Below, piece by piece: positions 1-8,748 of a stretch of 64,000 bases of DNA. The stretch is from the NCBI GenBank assembly GCA_958352885.1, contig CATWQI010000004.1, positions 124,001 through 188,000 of the forward strand, in the 5' to 3' direction. Under the pieces are notes generated by a model that did no database searches, was not told the origin of the DNA, and worked only from the letters and a program-made list of their open reading frames with translations. How positions within the stretch are numbered: position 1 is the first letter of the stretch; each line of letters begins with the position of its first letter. This stretch comes from an uncultured Duncaniella sp. GTDB taxonomy: Bacteria; Bacteroidota; Bacteroidia; Bacteroidales; Muribaculaceae. A program made the position numbers and the translations under genes.

Positions 1-20
1 TGTTTAATATAAAACTATTT

Positions 21-539
21 ATGATGAAAAAGTTATTACTTATCATGTGTGCTGTCTTAGGGATGGCTTTCGGAGCTCAAGCGCAGCGTGCGCAGTTGCA
101 GATTGGTTATGGCGGCTATACCCAGATGGATGCAAGTGACATGCACCCCGGAGGTTCTGTTGATAATGCGTGGGGAGCACTCACGGCAGGCGTCAACTTC
201 AAGGTGGCTCCGAGTTTCTATCTTGGTGCGTCATATACCTTCTCCAGCGCAAGCTACAAGCATAGCGACGATGCGACAGCTTACTATCATGTGATAATGC
301 TTAACGGTCGTTATGACTATTTCCGTAACAGTATCGTTACCCTCTATGCTCATCTCGGACTTGGTGTCGACATCACACATGCTGCATGGGATGACGGGTC
401 GAAAAACAAGAGCTATTTCGCATTCCAGGCTTCACCTCTTGGCGCAGAAGTAGGTCTTTCCCGTTCGGCTGCGATATTCGGTGAGCTGGGATATGGAGCA
501 CAAGGATTGCTTCAGGTCGGTTTCCGTTTCAATTTATAG
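21..539 (+). CDS. Small outer-membrane beta-barrel protein
   Basis: 172 aa. Residues 1-21 form a clear signal peptide (two Met, two Lys, a hydrophobic core, then GAQA before the mature Gln), so the product is exported. The mature part alternates polar and hydrophobic residues with many Gly, Tyr and Phe, and ends in VGFRFNL, as in small 8-stranded outer-membrane barrels of the OmpA/OmpX-like porin superfamily. I see no enzymatic motif. The start could be either of two adjacent ATG codons (21 or 24). It is 60 bp upstream of the next small gene and may share a transcript with it. The specific ligand or role is unknown. Confidence 0.75.
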   Translation: MMKKLLLIMCAVLGMAFGAQAQRAQLQIGYGGYTQMDASDMHPGGSVDNAWGALTAGVNFKVAPSFYLGASYTFSSASYKHSDDATAYYHVIMLNGRYDYFRNSIVTLYAHLGLGVDITHAAWDDGSKNKSYFAFQASPLGAEVGLSRSAAIFGELGYGAQGLLQVGFRFNL

Positions 540-599
540 AATGATGCAATCATAGACAATCCGTTTGTTTATATCATTAAAAAGAATACACACTGACGT

Positions 600-836
600 A
601 TGAACGATAAAATTTCCTATGAGCAGCGTAAGGATTTGCCCGACAGCGTTTTCGGCTTGCCTGAACGAAGGGAATATCCTATGCCTGATGCGGCTCACGT
701 ACGAGCGGCTGAAGCCTATTTCCGTTATTGCCCGGAGGATTTGAAGCCAAAGCTTGCTAGGGCAATAATTGACAGAGCCAAGGCGTGTGGGGTGGATGTG
801 GAGAGTCCTACAGTCCTGTCCTACGCTGCGATGTGA
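600..836 (+). CDS. Small protein resembling DUF6582-type phage-associated domain
   Basis: 78 aa, no signal peptide or membrane segment. The N-terminal half carries the pattern LPDSVFGLPERREYP followed by D..H.R.A, then a helical stretch ending LARAIIDRAKACGV. The same pattern (Lys/Arg-x-Tyr-Pro, Asp, His-x-Arg, Ala) is familiar from short domains in phage head-assembly regions and from stand-alone proteins of Firmicutes and Bacteroidetes. No other phage gene is nearby, so this is either a domesticated remnant or a cellular use of the domain. The match to DUF6582 is from memory of the motif. Function unknown. Confidence 0.6.
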   Translation: MNDKISYEQRKDLPDSVFGLPERREYPMPDAAHVRAAEAYFRYCPEDLKPKLARAIIDRAKACGVDVESPTVLSYAAM

Positions 837-1015
837 TTTCTTGGTGAGAAAATACATCAGATTAACCGCTTTTTATCAGGTGCCGTTGTTTATCCTTTCG
901 GATATAGCAGCGGCTTTGTGCATATATGGGATGAGGATGTTTTCGTTCCGTCTCTTAATTTTAAAAGTTAACATCAATTATGAAATAAAAAGATGGCTGT
1001 TTAATTTAATTTATT

Positions 1016-1023
1016 TAAATTTG
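1016..1023 (+). promoter_or_regulatory. -7 box (TAAATTTG) upstream of the sigma factor gene
   Basis: TAAATTTG matches the Bacteroidota -7 consensus TAnnTTTG and lies 33 bp before the start codon of the ECF sigma gene. I see no good TTTG -33 box at the expected distance. Confidence 0.45.
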
Positions 1024-1056
1024 TCTACTGAACATAAAACTTATCGAATATAGGAT

Positions 1057-1617
1057 ATGGCAAAGGAAACTCAGTTTGATGATGTCAATCTCGTGGCCCG
1101 GCTGCGGGACTCGTCGACTTGCCGTGAGGCTTTCGGTGAGGTTATCCGCATCTATTCCGAGCCTCTGTACCGCCAAATCCGTCGTATGGTCCAGACCCAC
1201 GATGATGCGAATGACTTGCTTCAGAATACATTTATGAAGGCTTGGCAGTCAATAGAGAATTTCCGTGGTGATGCCAAGCTGTCGACATGGCTTCATAAGA
1301 TTGCCATAAATGAGAGCATAACTTTTTTGGAGAAGGAGCGTAAACGTATGGGTATTTCGCTTGATGAGGAGGAGTCGCATCTCGTGAATCTCATAGAGGC
1401 GGATACATTTGTCGATGGCGATGAACTTGCGCGAAAGCTTCGTGAGGCTATAGCGTCTCTCCCTGAAAAGCAACGGCTTGTATTTAACATGCGCTACTAT
1501 GATGAGATGAAGTACGAGCAGATGTCTGAAATACTCGGCACATCGGTGGGGGCCTTGAAGGCATCATATCATCTGGCAGTGAAAAAAATTGAACAATTTT
1601 TTGAGGAATCCGATTAA
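1057..1617 (+). CDS. RNA polymerase sigma-70 factor, ECF subfamily
   Basis: 186 aa, the usual length for an ECF sigma factor. Region 2 spans about residues 28-93 and includes HDDANDLLQNTFMKAW, the core-binding helix, and FRGDAKLSTWLHKIAINES, the -10 recognition part. Region 4 spans about residues 130-185, with LPEKQRLVFNMRYYDEM followed by a helix-turn-helix around SEILGTSVGALKASYHLA. It directs RNA polymerase to a dedicated promoter set. The next genes encode a single-pass membrane protein and a periplasmic Spy-like protein, so this is probably an envelope-stress type system. The regulon is not visible. Confidence 0.93.
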   Translation: MAKETQFDDVNLVARLRDSSTCREAFGEVIRIYSEPLYRQIRRMVQTHDDANDLLQNTFMKAWQSIENFRGDAKLSTWLHKIAINESITFLEKERKRMGISLDEEESHLVNLIEADTFVDGDELARKLREAIASLPEKQRLVFNMRYYDEMKYEQMSEILGTSVGALKASYHLAVKKIEQFFEESD

Positions 1618-1714
1618 ACCAATCGTAGACCAGGTAGTCTAAAAAGTAAAAATTAGCTCGAACGTCCATGCTTTTGGTCGGATTAGGAAACAATTTTTTT
1701 AGCTTCAAAAAACA

Positions 1715-2185
1715 ATGAAAGATATACTCGAGAAAGTTAACCACAAAGACGGAATGACTGTCCCTGACGGATATTTCGCCGATTTCGCAGCCAGGATGAC
1801 CGCCTCACTGCCAAAGCAGGAATGGGAGGACCCGAAGCCAAAGGTGCTGCACCGCTCTGTATGGCAGCGGGTGAGGCCGTATATCTATCTTGCCGCTATG
1901 TTTATGGGTGTATGGTGTATGATGAAGATGTTTGACCTTATGCGGGCGGATTCCTCCGGTCTCTCAATCGATGGAAATCCTGTGATGACCGCCGCACTAT
2001 CAAATGACCATTTCATCAACGAATACTTTATCAATGAAGGCGAGATAAGTGACTATCAGCTCATGGAGGAGCTCTATGAGACCGGATTCGACATTGATTC
2101 CTGTGAGGAAGAACTGATGGAAAGTTCGGCTGATGAGTCGGCTTTTACACCCGATGCGCCGGAGTTTCCGCTTTCAGAATCATAA
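1715..2185 (+). CDS. Putative membrane-anchored partner of the ECF sigma factor
   Basis: 156 aa. The N-terminal 70 residues are cytosolic in character and include VPDGYFADFAARMTASLP, a pattern common in small Bacteroidales proteins that follow ECF sigma genes. A transmembrane segment follows at about residues 57-75 (YIYLAAMFMGVWCMMKMF). The remaining ~80 residues are very acidic (NEGEISDYQLMEELYETGFD) and presumably periplasmic. The gene lies 97 bp after the sigma gene and 65 bp before the Spy-like gene. Position and topology suggest an anti-sigma role, but no ZAS zinc-finger motif is present, so the function is inferred from context only. Confidence 0.6.
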   Translation: MKDILEKVNHKDGMTVPDGYFADFAARMTASLPKQEWEDPKPKVLHRSVWQRVRPYIYLAAMFMGVWCMMKMFDLMRADSSGLSIDGNPVMTAALSNDHFINEYFINEGEISDYQLMEELYETGFDIDSCEEELMESSADESAFTPDAPEFPLSES

Positions 2186-2250
2186 TCATCATTCAATTAA
2201 CAACCCTACTATCAAGTCTGTAAGGCTCATAGAATTAATATTGAGAATAT

Positions 2251-2715
2251 ATGAAAAAGTTTACAGTGTTGTTCGCTTTCCTGATGGCAGTTGTCCTGCT
2301 TCCTGTCATATCCCATGCACAGCGTCCGTCAGGTCGTGACCGTGAATCGTGGATGAAGGAGATACAGCAGTATAAGAATGATTTCATTGCTAAAAAACTT
2401 GAGCTTACTGACGAGCAGCGTGCCAAGTTTATGCCTCTGTACAATGCCATGGATGAGGAAATTCGAAAGGTTCAAGAGGAGTCTGAGCAGCTTTCACGGC
2501 AGACTGTTGCCAAGGCTGGGAAAGCCACTGATCTTGAATATGAAAAAGCGGCGGAGGCTATGTATGAACTCAAGGGTAGGGAGAATGCTATTGAAATGAA
2601 GTATTTTAATGAATTTAAGCCCATTCTTTCCCCAAAGCAGTTGTTTAAACTCAAGGATGCCGAGAAAGATTTCACGCGAGAGCTTATGAAGCAGCATCGG
2701 CGCAGGACGAAATAA
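2251..2715 (+). CDS. Spy/CpxP-like periplasmic chaperone with LTxxQ motif
   Basis: 154 aa. Residues 1-24 form a signal peptide ending SHAQ. The mature protein is helical and highly charged. LTDEQRAKFMPLYNAMDEE is the LTxxQ motif typical of Spy/CpxP periplasmic proteins, and a second region (ILSPKQLFKLKDAEKDF) looks like the matching C-terminal repeat. Family members bind unfolded envelope proteins and are often induced by envelope stress. Placement downstream of an ECF sigma factor and its membrane partner fits that role. The coupling is inferred. Confidence 0.75.
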   Translation: MKKFTVLFAFLMAVVLLPVISHAQRPSGRDRESWMKEIQQYKNDFIAKKLELTDEQRAKFMPLYNAMDEEIRKVQEESEQLSRQTVAKAGKATDLEYEKAAEAMYELKGRENAIEMKYFNEFKPILSPKQLFKLKDAEKDFTRELMKQHRRRTK

Positions 2716-2764
2716 TCTTTTTGCCTATTCTCTCGAGAAAGATTTTTTTACAAATCATAATTTT

Positions 2765-2807
2765 AGGAACTGATTTAAACAGTATTTATTTGTTTGAATC
2801 AGTTCCT
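2765..2807 (+). terminator. Hairpin after the Spy-like gene
   Basis: AGGAACTGATT at 2765-2775 pairs with AATCAGTTCCT at 2797-2807, and flanking AAC/GTT extends the stem. There is no strong U run after it, so it could be a weak terminator or an mRNA-stabilising hairpin before the macroglobulin gene. Confidence 0.45.
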
Positions 2808-2830
2808 GTTAACATAAAAACCTTTTAGTT

Positions 2831-5800
2831 ATGTGTACGGACAGAGTTGTCACTGTGATGTGCCTGTTATTGCTGTTGTTGACTTTTGCCTCGTCTGAAG
2901 CTGCCGTTCCCGGACAGCCAGATTTCGCCTATCCTAAAACTGTCAGCACCAGGGCGGAAAAGTCATTGAATGATGCAATTCTGCGTTCGGATAATGTAGG
3001 AATAGTGCGCTCCCTCATGGACCTTTATTTGGCTCAGACATCAATCAGTACCGACAATTCTCCAAAAGTATTGAACCGTATAGCCGACGTGTGCAGAGAG
3101 TCAGATGACAAGCCGCTGAAAGCTATGCTCTATCTGCTGCAAGCCGATATATACAATGGAATATATCGTGGTGACCGCTGGAAATATGACGGTCGTGACA
3201 TACCGCTGGATCCCGTTCCGGATAATTATAAACTATGGAGCGGAGGTCAGTTTAAACATCGGATCATATCCTTGATTGATTCTGCGCTTTCTTTTGCTCC
3301 GCAACTCGAACGGATACCCCTTAAGGATTATGCCCGGATTCTTAATGCCGATACACATACTTATATATATTATCCTACGCTCTATGATTTTGTTGCGTCA
3401 AGAAGCATTGGTATTCTTGAAGGATTCAGCCAAAACAACCGGGTGTTTTCATGGGGATTATTGGTGCCTCATGACATTTATCTGGAATCGCCTTTCCCTA
3501 AGTCGGATGCGGTAGCTACCCGTATTCTTGAATTGTATGCGTCTCTCCTTCGGGTCAATTCGGGGAAAGTTGCCGCCACAGTCAATACTGATATATCTCG
3601 CATTGCATTCATCAACAATCGTATCTATCAGGCAGACGACAGTTCTGCCAACAGATTATTGGCGATTTTGCGTGCATTATATGAAGAAAACAGAGCATCT
3701 GAATATTCAGGAGATGTGTTGTGCTTCATCGGCGATAACTGTTCTGGCTATGATTCGAAATGGCTGTATGACGCTATCGTTTACAATCTCGGAAAGTTTC
3801 CTGCTTATTGGCGCAATGGTTGTCTTTTGAACATTAAAAACCGGCTCTCCCGCAAGAGTGTCAGCATATCCACGCCTTCGACTGTGTCGCCCGGCGCGCC
3901 TGTAGACATTGATGTGTCTCTTGAAAATCTTAACAATGTCACACTGAGAGTATACGATGTGTCGGCATCTCCTATATATAATGATGGAGTACGTTTCAAG
4001 GATGCGGCTTCACGCAAGCTCATTGCGACTCTTGACGCTTCAATAAAGGGGAATATCCCATTTTCCGGAGAGACATCCGTCAAGTATACCTTCGGTAAGG
4101 TCGGCAATTATATAGTCGTGCCTGTGATTGATGGGGTGGAACAGACCGACCGCTCGTATTCTAAGATTCATGTCACACATTATTCCATCGGAGTCTCTTA
4201 CTTCAAGGACAAGAGGCTATGGGTTGTAGATGCGGTGACTGGCAAACCTGTGTCAGATGCGCAGCTTACAGTGTACAAGGATTTGAACAATTATCGGATG
4301 CAGCCTATGCCGGTATCGGTCGGCAAGACATCTTCTGATGGATCGCATGCTTTTGCCGAGACAGGAAATGCCGTGGTGGAAAAGGATGGCGATAAATATG
4401 CCCGGCCATTGTTTGTGCATGACCTCCGAAATCAATCTGTGGCGGATTGGTCGAAAGCTACTGCCGGTTTTGCGGCATTGCCGATTTACCATCCAGGTGA
4501 CACTGTGCAATGGACGGCTGTATGTTATGAATATAAAGGGAAGGCGCAGCGCCTTTGCGGTAATGTGACAGTCAAAGCTGTGATGCGTGATGCCTCATAC
4601 GCTCCTGTCGATACTGTCACTCTTGTCACTGATGAGTATGGGCGTGTCAATGGTAGTTTTCCGATATCAAAAGATTGTCTGACCGGACGCTTTGCCATTA
4701 TCATTGATGAGTATGGTATGGCTCTGTCGTTTGAGGTGTCCGATTATAAGTTGCCGACATTTAGGGTGGAACTTCTTCCGGTGGAAAAAGACTGTCCGTC
4801 CAAAGGGGATGTGACTTTGCGTGGGAAAGTTGTCACATATTCTGGTTTCCCGCTTCCGGACGTGAAGGTGACGGCTGATATAAGTGTTGCCCCGCGTATG
4901 CGTTGGTGGTGGAACCGGTCCCGTGGCGTTTCATTTTATTCCTGTGAGGCTACTACGGCTGGCGACGGGACATTCGAGATGACCGTAGAAGCTTCAGCTT
5001 TGGCTACCTCCCCTGTGCCGGATGGTGTGTTCACCGCATCGATATCTGCTCTGTCAATCTCAGGTGAAACTCAGACCGCATCCGCCGTTTTCGAGACCGG
5101 GACCAGGTATGAGATTCAAGTCTCTCTTCCGGCAGCCATTGAGGTTGGTAACGGAGTGACGCCGATAGCGGCAAAAGTGGTCAACTATCTTGACTCTGTG
5201 GAGCCTATGCCGATTAATTATGCCATCAAGCGCGATTCTGTGGTTGTGGCAAGTGGTGTTATGTCTGTTGCTGATCGCAGTATAGATTTCCGCTTGCTTC
5301 CATCAGGCGAGTACCAACTCTCGTTCACGCTTGAAGATGCGGCTTTGGCTGACGAATATACAGTACCGACGGTTATCTACCGGAGTGATGACAGGTCAAC
5401 TCCCGTCCCGGGAACTCTGTTGTGGTATCCGTCCACATCGGTCACTGTCAGGGGCGGAAATTCAGGAAAGTGGATTTATGCCGTGGATTGTGATACATAT
5501 CTGCTCGTCACCGTCTGGACATCCGATGAGCTTATTTCCCAAAAATGGATCAAGGCTAATGCAGGCATGCACATTCTCGACATACAGTTGCCGGAGTCAA
5601 TTGATGAAGCGAATGTCGCTGTTTCAGTGACGGGTAATCATCGACGCTCCTACGCAAATCTGAAGATAAAGCGTTCCGGGAGGGAAAAGGGCATCAAATT
5701 TGTTACCGAATCGTTCCGTGACCGTTTGCTTCCCGGAGGGGAAGAGACTTGGACATTTAAAGTCGTGGATAATACAGGTGCCGGACTGGAGGCTGCGGTG

Positions 5801-8500
5801 ATACTTGATATGTATAATACTGCCCTGAATGCTCTTGCCACACAAGATTGGAAGCTGCGGTTTGAAACCGGCGGTGCTTTGGGGTATAGTTTCTATGCTA
5901 ACAATCCCGGTGCGGTTAATAATGAATATTTCAGCAAATCTGTCAATGCCCGTAACCGTCGTTGCCCTAATCTGTTGAAACCGGGGTTCAATACTTACGG
6001 TCTCTCATTTGCGTATGGCGCTGATGGTGCTGATGACTTGATGGTGGTCAGAGAGATGAAAAGTGCGGCAAATGTGCGAATCAGAGGTGCAGCCGGGACA
6101 GGAGCTCTGACCATGAAGATGGCTGATTTTAACGTAGCTACGGAGGAAGCTGTCGCTGAGGATGGCGATGCTTCATCCGCGCTTGCTGATGCAGGTGCTT
6201 CAGGGATGAATGAATCCGGTGACAATGCCGGGAATACTTTCAGTTACCGTGACAGTGAAGTGCCTCTTGCGTTCTTTGCGCCTTTGCTCTCCACGGATGC
6301 TGATGGAAATCTGACGTTTACGTTTACTGTCCCCAATGCAAACACTACATGGGGTTTTCGTGCTCTCGCTTATACCGATTCGTTGCTGTCCACTGATTTT
6401 GCCGCTGATGTGCTTGCCAATAAGCCGGTGATGGTGCAACCTAATCTTCCCAGATTCCTTCGTGCCGGAGATAAGGCTGAGGTCCTTGCCACAGTTATGA
6501 ATGGTAGTGAGGATGAGCAGGTCGTCACTACCTCCATAGAAATTTTCAATCCTGTTGACGGCTCTGTGATAAGCGACTGTACCAGGGTCGACACCATCGC
6601 TCCTTCTGCGACTGCGGTCGCATCCGTATCGATTGACGCTCCTGCCTACGGGGCATACCTCGGCTATCTGGTCAAGTCGTCCAGTGGTAATTTCACTGAT
6701 GGAGAACAGTCTTTGATTCCGCTTTTGCCTGCCACTACACCGGTAATCGAGACATATCCGTTTTACATATCGCCTGATTCTCTTGATTATTCAATGAAGT
6801 TGCCGCCTGTCCCTGCAGATGCGCGGGTGACTCTTCAGTTTTGTGAGAATCCCGCATGGTATGTAGTCACAGCTCTTCCGGGATTGTTGGATTTTACGCC
6901 TTCTACTGCCAATGAAGCAGCTGCGTCAATATTCTCCGCAGCTATTGCGTCGGGGTTACTTCGTGATAATTCTGTCATTGCAGAGGCTCTGAGAGAGTGG
7001 GAGAGGGGTGATAAAAGTGACGGGGCGCTCACATCTATGCTTGAGCGTAATGAGGATTTGAAGATCTTGCTGCTGTCTGCCACACCGTGGATGCTTGATG
7101 CGAAGTCTGACACCGAGCGAATGACACGTCTTTCGCTTCTGTTTGACAAAAAGACTGTCGAGCGTGTGTATTCCAGAGCGATAGGACTGCTGAAACGCCT
7201 TGAGTGTGAAGGTGGTGGATGGTCTTGGTATTCTCATGCCGGCGCCCCGTCGCAGTGGGCTACTGAAAATGTATTGATGATGATGGGGCGATTGCGTTCG
7301 CTTGGCTATCTCCCGAATGACAAGACACTGTCCAAGATGATTCTAAGTGCTATCGGTTATATGGATAGGTACGTGGCGCACCGGTATGAAGAACATCCAC
7401 AATATGCCGATTACACCACATATATTTATATGCGTGATTATTTCAAAGGTTTTACCTCAACCGGTGGTGCGTCGCAGGCTATCAATGCCACGGTTCAGGG
7501 AATCCTGAAAAAATGGTCAATGGCTTCAGTGTTTGAAAAAGCAGTGTATGCACGTATACTTTCCGAACATGGCTATCCGTCAGTTGCCGGACGCATCATG
7601 GATTCGCTTCGTGAATACTCGCAGTCATCACCGGATAAGGGTATGTGGTGGCCGTCGCTTGACAATATGACTCTGTGGTCCATGGGCAAGGTTGGAACTA
7701 CCGCCGTCATCCTTGAGGCATTTGCGGCTGTCGACCCCGGGTGTAAGGATATAGACCTCATACGTCAATGGCTCATTCTCCAGAAAGAATCAATGGATTG
7801 GGGCACATCTGTGACGACATCGGCGGCTGTCGCTGCAATACTATCCACCTCAGGTCGTTGGGTTAAGCCATCGTCAAGAGCAGTTGTTTCGATTGGAGAT
7901 TCAATAATTACACCTGCTGGAGTGGAGGCAATGACCGGTTATTTCCGTTTGCCGCTCTCAGTCGCAGCAATTTCCGGCAAGGAGTTACATGTGGCGAAAG
8001 GAGAGGGTGCTCCATCGTGGGGGGCGGTGTTCTGCCGGTATACTGATTCCATAACTTCTGTACGTGAGTCTGGTTGTGATGCCGTGAACATAAGCAAGAC
8101 CGTTAATAAGATGATGTCAGGAAAATCTGGCGTTTCAGCCGTAACTGCCGATACTTTAAGAGTGGGTGATAGGGTAAAGGTTCAGCTCACACTTACGGTT
8201 GAGCGTGATATGGATTACGTGACGATAGTGGATGATCGTCCGGCATGTTACGAGCCTGTTGAACAGCTGCCGAAACCGATTGTTGCCGAAGGCATATATT
8301 TCTATCGTGAGAATCGAGATTCATCGACACGCTTCTTCATCACGCATTTGCCCAAAGGAACTTATATCCTTTCTTATGATATGTGGGTGAACAATGCCGG
8401 GTGTTTTACTTCCGGTATAGCCACGGTGCAGAGCCAATATGCACCTCAGCTGTCCGCTCATTCCTCAGGCGGTTTGATTTCGGTGATGGAACAGGAGTAA
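2831..8500 (+). CDS. Alpha-2-macroglobulin family protein lacking the thioester
   Basis: 1889 aa. Residues 1-25 form a signal peptide (SSEAA) with no lipobox, so it is predicted to be a soluble periplasmic or secreted protein. The middle contains tandem beta-sandwich MG domains, including the bait-region neighbourhood around residues 1090-1150, which is rich in Ala, Gly and Asp. The alpha-2-macroglobulin core follows (VPLAFFAPLLSTDADGNLTF and VPNANTTWGFRALAY). The thioester domain is recognisable (YVVTALPGLLDF, then GGGWSWY and the helical repeats). The usual C-x-E-Q motif is replaced: residues 1358-1362 read STANE, with Thr1359 and Glu1362 in the Cys and Gln positions. Family members trap proteases. 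This one cannot form the covalent bond. No pbpC gene is adjacent. Confidence 0.88.
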   Translation: MCTDRVVTVMCLLLLLLTFASSEAAVPGQPDFAYPKTVSTRAEKSLNDAILRSDNVGIVRSLMDLYLAQTSISTDNSPKVLNRIADVCRESDDKPLKAMLYLLQADIYNGIYRGDRWKYDGRDIPLDPVPDNYKLWSGGQFKHRIISLIDSALSFAPQLERIPLKDYARILNADTHTYIYYPTLYDFVASRSIGILEGFSQNNRVFSWGLLVPHDIYLESPFPKSDAVATRILELYASLLRVNSGKVAATVNTDISRIAFINNRIYQADDSSANRLLAILRALYEENRASEYSGDVLCFIGDNCSGYDSKWLYDAIVYNLGKFPAYWRNGCLLNIKNRLSRKSVSISTPSTVSPGAPVDIDVSLENLNNVTLRVYDVSASPIYNDGVRFKDAASRKLIATLDASIKGNIPFSGETSVKYTFGKVGNYIVVPVIDGVEQTDRSYSKIHVTHYSIGVSYFKDKRLWVVDAVTGKPVSDAQLTVYKDLNNYRMQPMPVSVGKTSSDGSHAFAETGNAVVEKDGDKYARPLFVHDLRNQSVADWSKATAGFAALPIYHPGDTVQWTAVCYEYKGKAQRLCGNVTVKAVMRDASYAPVDTVTLVTDEYGRVNGSFPISKDCLTGRFAIIIDEYGMALSFEVSDYKLPTFRVELLPVEKDCPSKGDVTLRGKVVTYSGFPLPDVKVTADISVAPRMRWWWNRSRGVSFYSCEATTAGDGTFEMTVEASALATSPVPDGVFTASISALSISGETQTASAVFETGTRYEIQVSLPAAIEVGNGVTPIAAKVVNYLDSVEPMPINYAIKRDSVVVASGVMSVADRSIDFRLLPSGEYQLSFTLEDAALADEYTVPTVIYRSDDRSTPVPGTLLWYPSTSVTVRGGNSGKWIYAVDCDTYLLVTVWTSDELISQKWIKANAGMHILDIQLPESIDEANVAVSVTGNHRRSYANLKIKRSGREKGIKFVTESFRDRLLPGGEETWTFKVVDNTGAGLEAAVILDMYNTALNALATQDWKLRFETGGALGYSFYANNPGAVNNEYFSKSVNARNRRCPNLLKPGFNTYGLSFAYGADGADDLMVVREMKSAANVRIRGAAGTGALTMKMADFNVATEEAVAEDGDASSALADAGASGMNESGDNAGNTFSYRDSEVPLAFFAPLLSTDADGNLTFTFTVPNANTTWGFRALAYTDSLLSTDFAADVLANKPVMVQPNLPRFLRAGDKAEVLATVMNGSEDEQVVTTSIEIFNPVDGSVISDCTRVDTIAPSATAVASVSIDAPAYGAYLGYLVKSSSGNFTDGEQSLIPLLPATTPVIETYPFYISPDSLDYSMKLPPVPADARVTLQFCENPAWYVVTALPGLLDFTPSTANEAAASIFSAAIASGLLRDNSVIAEALREWERGDKSDGALTSMLERNEDLKILLLSATPWMLDAKSDTERMTRLSLLFDKKTVERVYSRAIGLLKRLECEGGGWSWYSHAGAPSQWATENVLMMMGRLRSLGYLPNDKTLSKMILSAIGYMDRYVAHRYEEHPQYADYTTYIYMRDYFKGFTSTGGASQAINATVQGILKKWSMASVFEKAVYARILSEHGYPSVAGRIMDSLREYSQSSPDKGMWWPSLDNMTLWSMGKVGTTAVILEAFAAVDPGCKDIDLIRQWLILQKESMDWGTSVTTSAAVAAILSTSGRWVKPSSRAVVSIGDSIITPAGVEAMTGYFRLPLSVAAISGKELHVAKGEGAPSWGAVFCRYTDSITSVRESGCDAVNISKTVNKMMSGKSGVSAVTADTLRVGDRVKVQLTLTVERDMDYVTIVDDRPACYEPVEQLPKPIVAEGIYFYRENRDSSTRFFITHLPKGTYILSYDMWVNNAGCFTSGIATVQSQYAPQLSAHSSGGLISVMEQE

Positions 8501-8540
8501 GATCCCGGCATTAACAAATATTGCGGCACGGGGTCTAACG

Positions 8541-8606
8541 GTAGCCATGATGAGAACGACGGGATACTTTACCGTCTGTACCCAATGTGGCTACTTTTTA
8601 CTTTTT
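8541..8606 (+). terminator. Branched hairpin terminator after the macroglobulin gene
   Basis: GTAGCCA at 8541-8547 pairs with TGGCTAC at 8588-8594. An inner GACGG/CCGTC stem lies between them. Long T runs follow from 8595 to 8608. It separates the macroglobulin gene from the DUF6377 gene. Confidence 0.6.
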
Positions 8607-8631
8607 TTAAGAGTATTGCGGGTTCAGGAGT

Positions 8632-8662
8632 TTTGAACCTAAGTTTTTTCGTCTTAACTTTG
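8632..8662 (+). promoter_or_regulatory. Promoter for the DUF6377 regulator gene
   Basis: TTTG at 8632-8635 and TAACTTTG at 8655-8662 are separated by 19 bp, the canonical Bacteroidota -33/-7 arrangement. The predicted start is near 8669, giving a leader of about 80 nt. Confidence 0.7.
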
Positions 8663-8748
8663 TATCGTCATCAATAGCCTTTTAGCATTGGCGTTTAATT
8701 ACCAGTTAATTATCATAGTCAATAGTAACATCTCTCTACTAACCTCAG

